DNA of 64,000 nucleotides from positions 124,001 through 188,000 of the forward strand of contig CAIYBN010000082.1 of assembly GCA_903924465.1 (NCBI GenBank), given 5' to 3'. A program made the translations under genes and the position numbers. This stretch comes from an uncultured Myxococcales bacterium (GTDB lineage Bacteria; Myxococcota_A; UBA9042). This document shows positions 9,259-17,773 of the stretch, piece after piece. Position 1 is the stretch's first letter; the number at the start of each line of letters is the position of its first letter. The notes beneath the pieces were generated by a model. That model saw nothing but the letters and a program-made list of their open reading frames with translations, had not been told where the DNA came from and did no database searches.

Positions 9259-9259
9259 C

Positions 9260-10012
9260 ATGAGTGCAATTCGCGTGGCCATTATCGGCGCCAACGGGCG
9301 CATGGGGCAGCAACTGTGCGACGTGGCGCAGTCTTCGCCGTCGTTGACCCTGGTGGCGCGCGTGGTGGCGCCAGGCGAAAGCGGTGGTATCCAATTGGCG
9401 CAACTCGACCCGCATGACGTGGATGTCTGTGTCGACTTCTCGCATCGCGGCGCCGTCGCGGAAGTAGCCGAATGGATCACGCGCCATCGCAAACCGTGGG
9501 TCTTGGGCACGACGGGGCTTTCTGCCTTTGACGAACAGGCACTTGCGCATGCCGCCAACCAGGCTCCGGTCTTTCTGTCGAGCAATTTCTCCATCGGCGT
9601 GGCGTTGCTGGCGGACCTGTGTGCGCGGGCGGCGAAAGTGCTGGGAACCGATGCGGACGTGGAGATTGTCGAGACGCACCACCACGGCAAGCGCGACGCG
9701 CCCTCGGGCACGGCGCTCTCGCTGGGTCATGCCGTGGCGTCGGCGCGCGGCCAGGATCTGTCGAATGTGCGGCGCGATGGCCGGGTTGGCCAGGTGGGCG
9801 AACGGCCGCAGGGCGAAATCGGTTTTCACGCGGTGCGGCTGGCGGACATCGTTGGCGAGCACGAAGTGCATTTTGGCTGGGGCAGCGAACGCCTGACGCT
9901 GAAACACGATGCGCGGGACCGCAAGGTCTTCGCCCAAGGTGCGCTGAAGGCCGGCGAATGGTTGGTCGGGCAGCCGGCGGGACGGTATGGCATGGCGGAC
10001 TTGTTGCGCTGA
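9260..10012 (+). CDS. dapB: 4-hydroxy-tetrahydrodipicolinate reductase
   Basis: Cytosolic enzyme of the diaminopimelate/lysine pathway; it reduces 4-hydroxy-tetrahydrodipicolinate with NAD(P)H. It has the nucleotide-binding motif VAIIGANGRMGQ (residues 6-17), the segment VLGTTG, and the substrate/catalytic signature ETHHHGKRDAPSGTAL near residues 138-153, with the His and Lys expected for DapB. It also has the family block FSSNFSIGVALLADL, seen here as LSSNFSIGVALLADL. The length of 250 is slightly short of the E. coli enzyme, as in many deltaproteobacteria. GAGGAGA lies just upstream of the ATG. lysA, the last enzyme of the pathway, is at 50914. Confidence 0.95.
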   Translation: MSAIRVAIIGANGRMGQQLCDVAQSSPSLTLVARVVAPGESGGIQLAQLDPHDVDVCVDFSHRGAVAEVAEWITRHRKPWVLGTTGLSAFDEQALAHAANQAPVFLSSNFSIGVALLADLCARAAKVLGTDADVEIVETHHHGKRDAPSGTALSLGHAVASARGQDLSNVRRDGRVGQVGERPQGEIGFHAVRLADIVGEHEVHFGWGSERLTLKHDARDRKVFAQGALKAGEWLVGQPAGRYGMADLLR

Positions 10013-10032
10013 CGACCTGCACGCCGGCGGAA

Positions 10033-10061
10033 CGCGGTTGCGCATCCTCCGCGGAACCGCG
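10033..10061. repeat. Imperfect inverted repeat downstream of dapB
   Basis: CGCGGTT at 10033-10039 and AACCGCG at 10055-10061 can pair across a 15-nt loop, with further inner GCG/CGC pairing. No U-tract follows, so this is not a standard intrinsic terminator. It may stabilise the dapB mRNA 3' end or affect the downstream gene. Confidence 0.3.
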
Positions 10062-10102
10062 ACACTGTCCACCAGCCTCGGCCGCACCGGACGCAAGACG
10101 CC

Positions 10103-10513
10103 ATGACCCTCGATCGCCACAACCTGCTGACTTCCGCAAGGCTTTCCCGCCTCGGCATGGCCTTGGTTGTCGCGTTGTTGGCCGTCACCCACCTCGCTGG
10201 CTTCGCGCATTTTGCCCTGGTCGAGCACGCGCAATGTCCGGAACACGGCGAATGGATGCATGTCCACGGCGGTACGGCCCACGCCGTGGCGTCTGCGCAG
10301 ACGAATTGGCACAGCCAGGAAGTCGCGGACGGCCATGACCACTGTAGCGCGCCGACCGCGTTGCGCGACCGCGTGACCCCGCGACAGCCGACGGTTCAGA
10401 CCGAAACGCTGGTGCTGACGGTCCGCCAGCCCGCGCCCCAATTTCCACCCGCACCCGTTGCCACGCGGCACGCTTCCTGGCGCACCGCCCCCAAGACTTC
10501 GCCACCCGCCTGA
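10103..10513 (+). CDS. Small His-rich membrane-anchored protein at head of metal-uptake island
   Basis: Unrecognised 136-residue protein. One hydrophobic helix (residues 17-39) precedes a His/Cys-rich segment, HAQCPEHGEWMHVHGG and later GHDHC, a pattern that suggests zinc or copper binding, and the C-terminus is Pro-rich. Similar short one-helix His-rich proteins often precede metal transporter genes. It is the first gene of a same-strand run leading to the porin and the ABC metal transporter, which supports a metal role. The weak start context and the 118-bp gap to the porin leave its operon membership open. Confidence 0.6.
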   Translation: MTLDRHNLLTSARLSRLGMALVVALLAVTHLAGFAHFALVEHAQCPEHGEWMHVHGGTAHAVASAQTNWHSQEVADGHDHCSAPTALRDRVTPRQPTVQTETLVLTVRQPAPQFPPAPVATRHASWRTAPKTSPPA

Positions 10514-10599
10514 ACTGGTTCGGCTTCGCCACCTGACGAATCCATCCAGTTCGACCGATCAGCCGCGCGTGGGCGTTCCGCCGCGGCTTCGGTCCCGGG

Positions 10600-10618
10600 G
10601 CGTTTCCTTGTGAAACGC
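10600..10618. promoter_or_regulatory. Perfect 7-bp inverted repeat before porin gene; candidate operator
   Basis: GCGTTTC-CTTGT-GAAACGC ends 13 bp before the porin ATG at 10632 and overlaps the leader containing GGAGTTTTCAC. It does not match the classical AT-rich Zur box. It could be an operator for a metal-responsive repressor or a hairpin masking the ribosome site. No such regulator gene lies in the window. Confidence 0.35.
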
Positions 10619-10631
10619 GCGGAGTTTTCAC

Positions 10632-11834
10632 ATGCCACATTTGAACATTTTGAACCGGCAACGCGGGCTCTGGCTCGCGGGCGTGCTGGCGATGCTCCCG
10701 CCGCTCGGCGCAGCAGCCGAGGAGCCTGCGGATCTCGCCGCACTCCAAGCGGCACTTGCCGCGGATGCCTCTGCGACCACGGTGCCCGCATCGACGTCTG
10801 GCGGCGAATCGCCCTTGATGCCCAGCATTTCGCTGATATTCGACGGCGCCGCGGCGTGGTTCAGCGACCGCGACAACCTCCAGCAAGGCGGCCACGATCC
10901 GACGCGCACCGGGTTCAACCTGCAACAGCTCGAACTGCACCTGGAGAGCAACGTCGATCCATACCTGCATTTTGCCGCGAACATCGTCTGGGGCCCGGAC
11001 GGCGTGGAACTGGAGGAGGGCTTTGCCGAGTCGACGTCTTTGCCAGGCAATCTGCAAGTCAAGGCCGGAAAATTTCTCAATCCCTTCGGGCGCTTGAATC
11101 CGACGCATCCGCACGCCTGGCATTTTGTCGATGCGCCGTTTGCCCTGACCAAGATGCTTGGCGCCGATGGCAGCCGCGGTCTCGGCACGGAATTCGCCTG
11201 GCTGGCGCCGCTGCCGTGGTTTCTGGAAGTGCGCGTAGCAGTCAGCCATCCGGATCCGGACACGGGGCGAAGTTTTGTCGGCACTGCGGCGAAACCGGTG
11301 CACACGTTTGGCGATCTGGTCTGGACCGGCAATGTGCGCCAGTTCTTTGCGCTGAACGACGATTGGAGCCTGTACTGGGGCCTGTCGACGCAGCAGGGTA
11401 CGGGACCGGCATCGGCATCGGACACGACGCAAATCTACGCCAGCGACTTGTACCTGCGCTGGCGGCCGGTGGAAAACGTGGATCGCAGCGCGCTGTCCGT
11501 GCAGATGGAAGGCCTGTGGCGACGGCGCGACTGGATTGGCCGGCAGATGGACGACTGGGCGGGCTACGTCCAGGCGGTGGGCGAAATCAATCCGCGCTGG
11601 GAAGTGGGCGGGCGCACGGAGCTGGGCTCGGGCGTGACGGATGATCCGCTGGATCCGGCGTGGACGGGCAAACGTCACCGTCACACCGTGCAATTGACTT
11701 ACTATCCAAGCCATTTTGCCCGGCTGCGGCTGCAAGGTTCTCTCGACATGCCATCGTGGCGTCCCGAGCCGATTTACGCCTGCATGTTGGCGCTTGAAAC
11801 CGTCATTGGCGCCCATGGCGCGCACAGCTATTAG
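10632..11834 (+). CDS. Outer-membrane porin-like protein of metal-uptake island
   Basis: Predicted outer-membrane beta-barrel. A signal peptide of about 28 residues ends at LGAAAEE. A linker follows, then alternating hydrophobic strands beginning at SISLIFDGAAAWFSD and including LQQLELHLESNVDPYLHFAANI and AGKFLNPFGRLNPTHPHAW, patterns typical of phosphate/zinc-type porins. The terminal strand region is less regular, ending ETVIGAHGAHSY. It sits directly upstream (9-bp gap) of the metal-binding lipoprotein-like ZnuA homologue, and comparable barrels are found with zinc ABC transporters in other proteobacteria. It probably lets metal across the outer membrane. Specificity is inferred from context only. 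Confidence 0.75.
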   Translation: MPHLNILNRQRGLWLAGVLAMLPPLGAAAEEPADLAALQAALAADASATTVPASTSGGESPLMPSISLIFDGAAAWFSDRDNLQQGGHDPTRTGFNLQQLELHLESNVDPYLHFAANIVWGPDGVELEEGFAESTSLPGNLQVKAGKFLNPFGRLNPTHPHAWHFVDAPFALTKMLGADGSRGLGTEFAWLAPLPWFLEVRVAVSHPDPDTGRSFVGTAAKPVHTFGDLVWTGNVRQFFALNDDWSLYWGLSTQQGTGPASASDTTQIYASDLYLRWRPVENVDRSALSVQMEGLWRRRDWIGRQMDDWAGYVQAVGEINPRWEVGGRTELGSGVTDDPLDPAWTGKRHRHTVQLTYYPSHFARLRLQGSLDMPSWRPEPIYACMLALETVIGAHGAHSY

Positions 11835-11843
11835 GAGTCGACT

Positions 11844-12743
11844 ATGAAAAAGCTCATGTGGATACTGATGTTTCTCGCATTTCCGGCGCATGCCGCGCCA
11901 CTCCATGTCGTCGCCACGCTGCCGTCATTGGCGGCGATCGCTCAGGACATCGGCGGGCCGCTGGTGCAGGTTGAGGCGTTGACCTCGCCGCGCCAGGATC
12001 CCCACTACGCCGACGCCAAGCCGAACCTCATCGTGACGCTGAATCGCGCGGATGTGCTGATTTTGAATGGCCTGGAACTGGAGGTCGGCTGGCTGCCGCC
12101 GCTGATTTTGCAGTCACGCAACGGCAAGATTCAAAAGGGCGCGCTGGGTTACTTGGATGCCGCGCAGTTCGTCCATCTGCTGGGCGTGCCCAAGGGCGCA
12201 ATCGACCGCGCCATGGGTGACGTGCATCCGGGCGGCAATCCGCATTTTCTGTCCGACCCGCGGGCGGGGGCGCGCATCGCGGTGGGCGTGGGCGGGCTGC
12301 TGGCGCGCGTGGATCCCTCGCACGCGACGCAGTACCAGCAAAACGCCGCGAATCTGGCGCAGCAGCTCGACGCACTGGCGAAAGCGGAAACAGCGCGGTT
12401 CGCGCAACTGCCGGCCAACCGGCGCAATCTGGTGGTCTACCACGATTCGCTGACCTACCTTGTTGATTGGCTGGGCCTGCGCCAAACCGCGACGCTGGAG
12501 CCCCGCCCGGGCATCGCGCCGAATCCGCAGCATGTGGCGGAAGTGCTACAGGCGATGAAGACCGCGGCGATTCCGGTGATTGCCCAGGAGGAATTCTATC
12601 CGCAGAACACCGCGAAGACATTGACTCAGCTGGCGCACGCCAAGCTCGTGGTGCTGCCGGGTGGCGCGCGGTTTCCGGCGGAGAGCTATCTGGCGCACAT
12701 CAAGTCGCTGGCGGACGGGCTGTACGATGGCCTGAAGCCTTAG
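11844..12743 (+). CDS. znuA: Metal ABC transporter substrate-binding protein (ZnuA-like)
   Basis: Periplasmic cluster A-I binding protein for Zn2+ or Mn2+. Signal peptide MKKLMWILMFLAFPAHA, then the mature start APLHVVATLPSL. Probable metal ligands are H54 (DPHYADAKPN), H134 (HPGGNPHF), H200 (VYHDS) and E249/E250 (AQEEFYP), matching the four-ligand pattern of ZnuA/MntC. The His-rich loop of many ZnuA proteins is absent, but a His-rich tail occurs on the partner permease. TAGGAG precedes the ATG. Gaps are 9 bp to the porin and 12 bp to the ATPase gene, so one transcript is likely. Zinc is favoured over manganese from the context, not proven. Confidence 0.87.
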   Translation: MKKLMWILMFLAFPAHAAPLHVVATLPSLAAIAQDIGGPLVQVEALTSPRQDPHYADAKPNLIVTLNRADVLILNGLELEVGWLPPLILQSRNGKIQKGALGYLDAAQFVHLLGVPKGAIDRAMGDVHPGGNPHFLSDPRAGARIAVGVGGLLARVDPSHATQYQQNAANLAQQLDALAKAETARFAQLPANRRNLVVYHDSLTYLVDWLGLRQTATLEPRPGIAPNPQHVAEVLQAMKTAAIPVIAQEEFYPQNTAKTLTQLAHAKLVVLPGGARFPAESYLAHIKSLADGLYDGLKP

Positions 12744-12755
12744 GAGAAGACGGAA

Positions 12756-13472
12756 ATGCTGTTGCAGATTCGGGAATTGCAAGTGGGCTACCAAAGCCGG
12801 GCCATCCTGCCGCCGCTCACGCTGCAGGTGGAACCGGGCCAGCTGTGGGCGGTGACGGGGCCGAACGGCGCGGGTAAGTCTACGTTCTTGCGGACGATTT
12901 TGGGTCTGCAACAGCAGGTCGCTGGCGGGATCGAGCGCGGCACGTCAGCGATTGGCTACGTGCCGCAGCGCAGTGAAGTGGATCCGGCGGTGCCGCAGCG
13001 GGTCATCGATCTCGTGCGGATGGGTGTCGAGCGGGGCTGGCGTGTGCTGGATCCGCTGGCGGCGCGGCGCAATCCGGCGATCCAAGCGGCGATGCGGGAC
13101 GCGGACGTGACGTCGCTGGCGCGGATTCAGTGGCGGCGTTTGTCGGAAGGCCAGAAGCAACGCGCGCTCCTGGCGCAGGCGCTGGCGGGCGAACCGGCGC
13201 TGCTGGTGCTGGACGAGCCGACGTCGGCGATGGACATGCACGCGGAGGCGAGTGTCTTCGCGGTGCTGGAGCGACTGCGGGCGGAGCGGCAGCTGGGCGT
13301 CCTCGTCATCAGCCACCACCTGGCGCTGCTGGCGCGTTACGCGACGCACTTTGTCCTGCTGGACAAGGACGAGCGACTGGCGCTGGTGGGCGACCGCGAG
13401 ACGGTGCTGCGGGATCCTGCGTTCATCGAGCGGTACGGACAGGTCCTGGATCGCGGAGGCCGTCATGGTTGA
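12756..13472 (+). CDS. znuC: Metal ABC transporter ATP-binding protein (ZnuC-like)
   Basis: Cytosolic ATPase of the metal importer. Walker A GPNGAGKST (residues 35-43), Q-loop region LGLQQQ, the distinctive YVPQRSEVD of the metal-transport subfamily, signature LSEGQKQ near 128-134, Walker B LLVLDEPT near 148-155 and switch His in VISHHLALL are all present. The length of 238 is normal. The 3' end overlaps the permease start by 8 bp, which indicates translational coupling. Confidence 0.92.
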   Translation: MLLQIRELQVGYQSRAILPPLTLQVEPGQLWAVTGPNGAGKSTFLRTILGLQQQVAGGIERGTSAIGYVPQRSEVDPAVPQRVIDLVRMGVERGWRVLDPLAARRNPAIQAAMRDADVTSLARIQWRRLSEGQKQRALLAQALAGEPALLVLDEPTSAMDMHAEASVFAVLERLRAERQLGVLVISHHLALLARYATHFVLLDKDERLALVGDRETVLRDPAFIERYGQVLDRGGRHG

Positions 13473-14472
13473 CACCACCAGCTTCTGGGCCTCCTGGGAC
13501 TTGTTTCGCGACGCCGCGTTGGCCGGCACGTTCGCCGGCGCCATGCTCGGCTTGCTTGGCGTGTACGTGCTGATCCGTCGCATGGTGTTCTTGTCCGCCG
13601 CGCTGTCCCAAGCCGCGAGCTTGGGCGTTGCCGCCGCGTTCTGGGCGCAAGTGCAGGGCGCGCCCGCCTGGCTCGCCACACCGACCTTGGGGGCGTTGGG
13701 CGGTACGCTGCTGGCCACGGGCTTGGCCGGCATTCCGGATCGCACGAGCCGCCGTGATGGCTTGCTGGGCGCGATCTACCTGGTCGGTGCGGCGGGCACG
13801 CTGGCCATTGGCACCAAAATCGTTCAAGAATTGCAGGACATCGAGTCGCTGCTCTTCGGCTCGGGCGTCGCCGTTCTGCCCGAAGACTTCCGAATCATCG
13901 CGTGGCTCGCGCTCACGCTGGGGCTTGTGCAACTGTGGCTACACCGCGGCCTGCTGCACGTTTCCCTCGATCGCGATGGCGCGCGAATCCAGCGCTTGCC
14001 CGTGCGCTTTCTCGACTTTGTGCTGGTGCTGTCGCTGGCGACTGCCGTCTCGGTCTCGACCCGCCTGCTGGGTGCGCTGCCGGTTTTTGCTTTCATGGTC
14101 CTGCCGGCGCTGGCCGCCCTGGATCTGGCACAAAATCCCGCGCAAGCGTTGCTCTTGTCTGCCTTGTTCGGCGCGGCGGCGGGTCTGGGCGGGTACTGGC
14201 TGGCCTTTTCCGCGTCCTTGCCCGTGGGCGCGGCGCAGACGTTGGTCGCAGCGACGCTGGTTGCGGTCCTGCGCGTGGCCCGTCTGCTGTTTGAGTGGCT
14301 GCAGTCCTCCCTGGCCCATCGCCGCCACGACGCGCTTGCCCATCAAGCCCACGAACATGGGCCGGAATGTGGTCACGAAGCTGTGGCGCACGGGGATCAC
14401 TTGGACTATCTGGTCGACGGTCATTTGCATCATCCGCACGACGGACACTGCGATGATCACGGTCGTCAGTAG
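13465..14472 (+). CDS. znuB: Metal ABC transporter permease with His-rich C-terminal tail (ZnuB-like)
   Basis: Inner-membrane permease of the ABC-3 family, about eight hydrophobic segments from residue 18 (AALAGTFAGAMLGLLGVYVL) to about 280. Family blocks include LSAALSQAASLGVA and AVSVSTRLLGALPVFAFMVLPA. The start was placed at ATG 13465, overlapping the ATPase gene by 8 bp; the frame is open further upstream only inside that gene. The last 50 residues are unusual, with 14 His plus acidic residues (LAHQAHEHGPECGHEA, DGHLHHPHDGHCDDHG), probably a metal-buffering or sensing tail. Such a tail normally belongs to the binding protein, which lacks it here. Confidence 0.88.
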   Translation: MVDTTSFWASWDLFRDAALAGTFAGAMLGLLGVYVLIRRMVFLSAALSQAASLGVAAAFWAQVQGAPAWLATPTLGALGGTLLATGLAGIPDRTSRRDGLLGAIYLVGAAGTLAIGTKIVQELQDIESLLFGSGVAVLPEDFRIIAWLALTLGLVQLWLHRGLLHVSLDRDGARIQRLPVRFLDFVLVLSLATAVSVSTRLLGALPVFAFMVLPALAALDLAQNPAQALLLSALFGAAAGLGGYWLAFSASLPVGAAQTLVAATLVAVLRVARLLFEWLQSSLAHRRHDALAHQAHEHGPECGHEAVAHGDHLDYLVDGHLHHPHDGHCDDHGRQ

Positions 14473-14507
14473 CATTTCGTATTTCACAACCGCACGGAAA
14501 CTGCTAC
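14469..14507. repeat. Long inverted repeat at the end of the zinc operon
   Basis: GTAGCATTTC (14469-14478) pairs with GAAACTGCTAC (14497-14507) apart from one bulged C, across an 18-nt loop. It overlaps the znuB stop codon. No U-run follows. It may act as a weak terminator or an mRNA-end stabiliser, and it precedes a possible promoter (TTCACA, 16 bp, TACATT with an upstream TG) for the DUF2330 gene. Confidence 0.35.
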
Positions 14508-14537
14508 ATTCCGGTCGGCTTTGCTTTGGAGAACACC

Positions 14538-16421
14538 ATGATTCGCCGTCTCGTCACCGCCTGCCTCGCCCTGACTGCCTTGTGCCTGGCCACGCCGGCG
14601 TGGGCTTGCGGTGGATTCTTCTGCTTCCAGCAACCCGTCGACCAGAGCGCCGAGCGGATTCTCTACGTCGTGGACGATGCAGCCGTCACATTGCATATCC
14701 AAATCAGCTATACCGGTGATGACAATCAGTTTTCGTGGGTTCTGCCCTTGGCCAAGGCGCCAGCGCAAAATGCCGATGGTTCCTACTTGAACGTCGGTTC
14801 CGACGCGATCTTTACGATTCTGGAGCAAGCGACCGCGCCGGTTTTTCAGTACAAGCTGGACCCGAACGGGCCGCAAAACTGCTACATCGGCGGCGGTTGC
14901 TACGCCGAGGACAATGGCACCGGCGGCGGCGGGCCCGGCACGACGGGCAGCAGCGGCGTGACGGTGCTCTTGCAGGAAAACGTCGGTCCGTATGCCGCCG
15001 TGGTCATTCAAGGCGCGACTGGCAAGGACGTGCGCGACTGGCTGAACGCCAACCAGTACGTGCAGCCCACGTCGTCGCTGCCGTTGCTGGATGCGTATGC
15101 CAAGCAGGGCAACGTGTTTCTGGCGCTGCGCCTGCAAAAAGACAAAGGCGCGGGCGACCTGGTGCCGATCGTGGTGAAAGTGGCCGAGCCGGGCCCGTGC
15201 CTGCCCATTCGCTTGACCCAGATTGCGTCGCAGCCCGACATGCCGATCGTCGCGTGGGTGCTGGCGGCCAAGCGCGCGATCCCCAAGAATTTCCTGCATG
15301 TCGTGATCAACGAAGCCGTGGTCGATTGGCTGCAGTACGGTGCAAACTACAAGACCGTCGTGTCCAAGGCCGTGGATCAAGGCTCTGGCCACGCGTTTAC
15401 CACGGAATACGCCCAGCCGACGTCGGACCTGACGGTGCAGAATCCCAATTTTGCCTTTGCCAATCCGAACTGGAATACCGCCAAGCTGGCGACGATTACC
15501 GACCCGACGCTGTTCATGCAGGCGATGCTCAGTCAGGGCTTCACGGGCACGACGACCGTGCGCAATTTGTTCAAGAAGTACATTCCGAAGCCCGCCGCTT
15601 TTGCGACTGTCACGGATTCGGAGTTTTACAGCTGCATCCAGAACGGTGGCGCTTACGCGCCGTGCGATGGCTACTTGGCAGCGGTCAAGAAGCAAGCGTT
15701 TGATCCCGTCGCGTTCGCGGCCGACTTGGAGAGCCAAATCGTCAAACCGATGAAGGACGTGCAAGCGCAATTCTTTGCCGCCGGCCGGTACCTGACGCGG
15801 CTGTACACGACGATGTCGCCGGAAGAGATGACCAAGGATCCGATCTTTGCCTACAACGGGGACCTGCCGACGGTGGACCGCGTGCACACCGCGACGGCGC
15901 TGCCGATTTGCGAAGGCACGCAGACAATGGCGAGCCAGGTGCAGCTGACGTTTGCCGATGGCCACAAACTGACGGTCGATGTGCCGAAGCCGGACTATTC
16001 GAACTGCTTCTATCCGGGCAGCAACACGAATCCGACTACGACCACTGCGCCGATCGTCGCGGCGGGCGGTCAGCCGGCCAAGGAAGTGCAGGTGCTGGAT
16101 GAAAGCGGTCCGCCCTACGACATTCAGCCGCTGGCGACGGCCGATTTGGTCGACGCGGAGCTGAACGGCGCGACGATCGGCACGCCGTCGTTGACCGACG
16201 ATTTCAAGAAATCGCTGCCGAAAGTGACGTGGGACCCGTACAAGCCGGTTGCGCAGACCACCGATGTCACGTCGACGACGGCTGACACGTTGGGCACGCC
16301 GATCGCGACGACGACGACCACGACGACGTCCAGCTGTCAGGCGGGTCCGATGGGTGCGATGGGTGGACTGGCCGGTATCGTGCTGGCGTTGGTGCTCCTG
16401 CTTCGCCGCCGCTTCGCCTAG
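14538..16421 (+). CDS. DUF2330 domain protein with MYXO-CTERM-like anchor
   Basis: Exported protein of the DUF2330 family, function unknown. The signal peptide is followed by the family-defining start ACGGFFCFQQPVDQSAERI, then VDDAAVTLHIQISYTGDDN and FSWVLPLAKAP. The C-terminus has a Thr-rich linker, a single Cys (SSCQAGPMG), a hydrophobic helix and a terminal RRRFA, resembling the MYXO-CTERM sorting signal of surface lipoproteins. The ATG at 14538, 5 nt after a GGAGAAC site, was preferred to an upstream TTG. The product is 627 residues. It is 65 bp downstream of the zinc operon and 11 bp upstream of an MFS gene. Confidence 0.87.
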   Translation: MIRRLVTACLALTALCLATPAWACGGFFCFQQPVDQSAERILYVVDDAAVTLHIQISYTGDDNQFSWVLPLAKAPAQNADGSYLNVGSDAIFTILEQATAPVFQYKLDPNGPQNCYIGGGCYAEDNGTGGGGPGTTGSSGVTVLLQENVGPYAAVVIQGATGKDVRDWLNANQYVQPTSSLPLLDAYAKQGNVFLALRLQKDKGAGDLVPIVVKVAEPGPCLPIRLTQIASQPDMPIVAWVLAAKRAIPKNFLHVVINEAVVDWLQYGANYKTVVSKAVDQGSGHAFTTEYAQPTSDLTVQNPNFAFANPNWNTAKLATITDPTLFMQAMLSQGFTGTTTVRNLFKKYIPKPAAFATVTDSEFYSCIQNGGAYAPCDGYLAAVKKQAFDPVAFAADLESQIVKPMKDVQAQFFAAGRYLTRLYTTMSPEEMTKDPIFAYNGDLPTVDRVHTATALPICEGTQTMASQVQLTFADGHKLTVDVPKPDYSNCFYPGSNTNPTTTTAPIVAAGGQPAKEVQVLDESGPPYDIQPLATADLVDAELNGATIGTPSLTDDFKKSLPKVTWDPYKPVAQTTDVTSTTADTLGTPIATTTTTTTSSCQAGPMGAMGGLAGIVLALVLLLRRRFA

Positions 16422-16432
16422 CGCCGTCGCGC

Positions 16433-17665
16433 ATGCCACCCCTGACCAAGCCGCAAGCGTGGACGCTGGCGATCTGTGCGACGCTGACGATGGCGGTGTC
16501 CTACGCCGATCGCCAAGCGCTCGCCGTGTTGTCGCCGACGGTGACGCGCGAACTCCAGATTTCCGAAACCGCCTACGGCTGGCTGCTCTCGGCGTTTTCG
16601 CTGGCCTACCTGGTGGGTGCGCCACTCGCTGGTCGCTGGCTGGATCGCGTGGGCGCGCGCCGTGGGCTGCCGATTGCCGTGCTCCTGTGGTCGACCATCG
16701 CCGCCGCGCACGTGTTCCTGCCCGGTCCCGGCGCGGGGCTGTGGGCCCTGCTGGCCCTGCGCGTGATGCTGGGCATGGCGGAATCGCCGTCGTTCCCCGG
16801 CGCGTCGCAAACGGTGCACCGCGCGTTGCCGCCGCAAGATCGCCCGCGCGGCTTCGGTGTCCTGTACGTCGGTTCATCCCTGGGTGCGATGGTGGTGCCG
16901 CCCGTGGCCTCGGCACTGGAGCACCGCTTCGGCTTCCGCTTTGCGTTCCTGGGGGTCGCCGCGGTCGGTCTGGCTTGGCTGCCGATTTGGCTGTGGGTCA
17001 CGCGCACGCCCGCGGCCCGCGAGGCGCTCGATCACCCGCCCGACGATGCCGTGCCCGCGCCCGTGCTCCCGCTCCGTGTCCTGGTTCGCCAGCCGGCCGT
17101 GCTGCGCGGAGTCTGCGTGGCACTCGCCGTTGCGCCCATGATGTCCTACGCCTTGAACTGGACGCCCAAGTATCTGGTCGCGACTTTCCACCTGTCGCAG
17201 CAGGCACTTGGAAGCTTGTTGTGGCTGCCGCCCGTGGTGTACGACATCGCGTCGATCGGCTTTGGCGCCTGGCAAGCCCGCCGTGCCCGTCACGCGCCAC
17301 TCGCCGAGCCGCCGGTGCCGATCCTGCCGGGTCTCGTGGCGCTCACGCTCGCGCTCGCCTGTGCGCTCGTGCCGCTGGGTGAGACGCCCTGGGCGGCCCT
17401 GGTGCTGACCAGCGTGGCCATGGCCGGCGGCGGGGCACTGTTTGCGTTGTTCACGGCTGACACGCTCGCGCGCGTGCCTTCCGCGTCGGTGTCTGCGACC
17501 GCCGGGCTGCTCGCGTCGGCGCAGGCAGTGGCCTACATCGCGGTGAGTCCGCTGATTGGCTACGGTGTGGAAGTGCGGAGTCACGGGTTTGTGTTGAGCA
17601 TGCTGGCCGTGTGGTTGGTGCCGGGGGTTGGCGTCTGGCTGGGCGCGCGCAAGCGGCTAACCTGA
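16433..17665 (+). CDS. MFS transporter (anion:cation symporter-like)
   Basis: Twelve-helix major facilitator permease of 410 residues. Helix 1 contains SYADRQALAVLSPTVTREL, typical of the anion:cation symporter group (hexuronate/glucarate type). The loop 2-3 motif A appears as AGRWLDRVGARRG, and MLGMAESPSFPGASQTVHR matches the conserved helix 4 region of that group. The substrate cannot be named; sugar acids or organic acids are likely. It follows the DUF2330 gene after 11 bp and converges on the CarH-like regulator, leaving 108 bp between stops with no obvious terminator hairpin. Confidence 0.83.
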   Translation: MPPLTKPQAWTLAICATLTMAVSYADRQALAVLSPTVTRELQISETAYGWLLSAFSLAYLVGAPLAGRWLDRVGARRGLPIAVLLWSTIAAAHVFLPGPGAGLWALLALRVMLGMAESPSFPGASQTVHRALPPQDRPRGFGVLYVGSSLGAMVVPPVASALEHRFGFRFAFLGVAAVGLAWLPIWLWVTRTPAAREALDHPPDDAVPAPVLPLRVLVRQPAVLRGVCVALAVAPMMSYALNWTPKYLVATFHLSQQALGSLLWLPPVVYDIASIGFGAWQARRARHAPLAEPPVPILPGLVALTLALACALVPLGETPWAALVLTSVAMAGGGALFALFTADTLARVPSASVSATAGLLASAQAVAYIAVSPLIGYGVEVRSHGFVLSMLAVWLVPGVGVWLGARKRLT

Positions 17666-17773
17666 CCAGCCAACCTCCGCACGTCGGCCAGGCAGGCAAC
17701 GCGTGCGTTCGGAGATACCGACCGGAATGACCCTTGGACGGTCGCGTGTCCGGACGACAGTCGCGACTTTCGC

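Noticed and set aside
6952..9711. Minus-strand reading frame of 919 codons opposite the aminotransferase, methyltransferase and dapB genes
   Set aside because: All three plus-strand genes have clear catalytic motifs; the antisense translation is Arg/His/Gln-rich without domains.
14484..16916. Minus-strand frame of 810 codons over the DUF2330 and MFS genes
   Set aside because: Antisense to genes with family motifs and has low-complexity translation.
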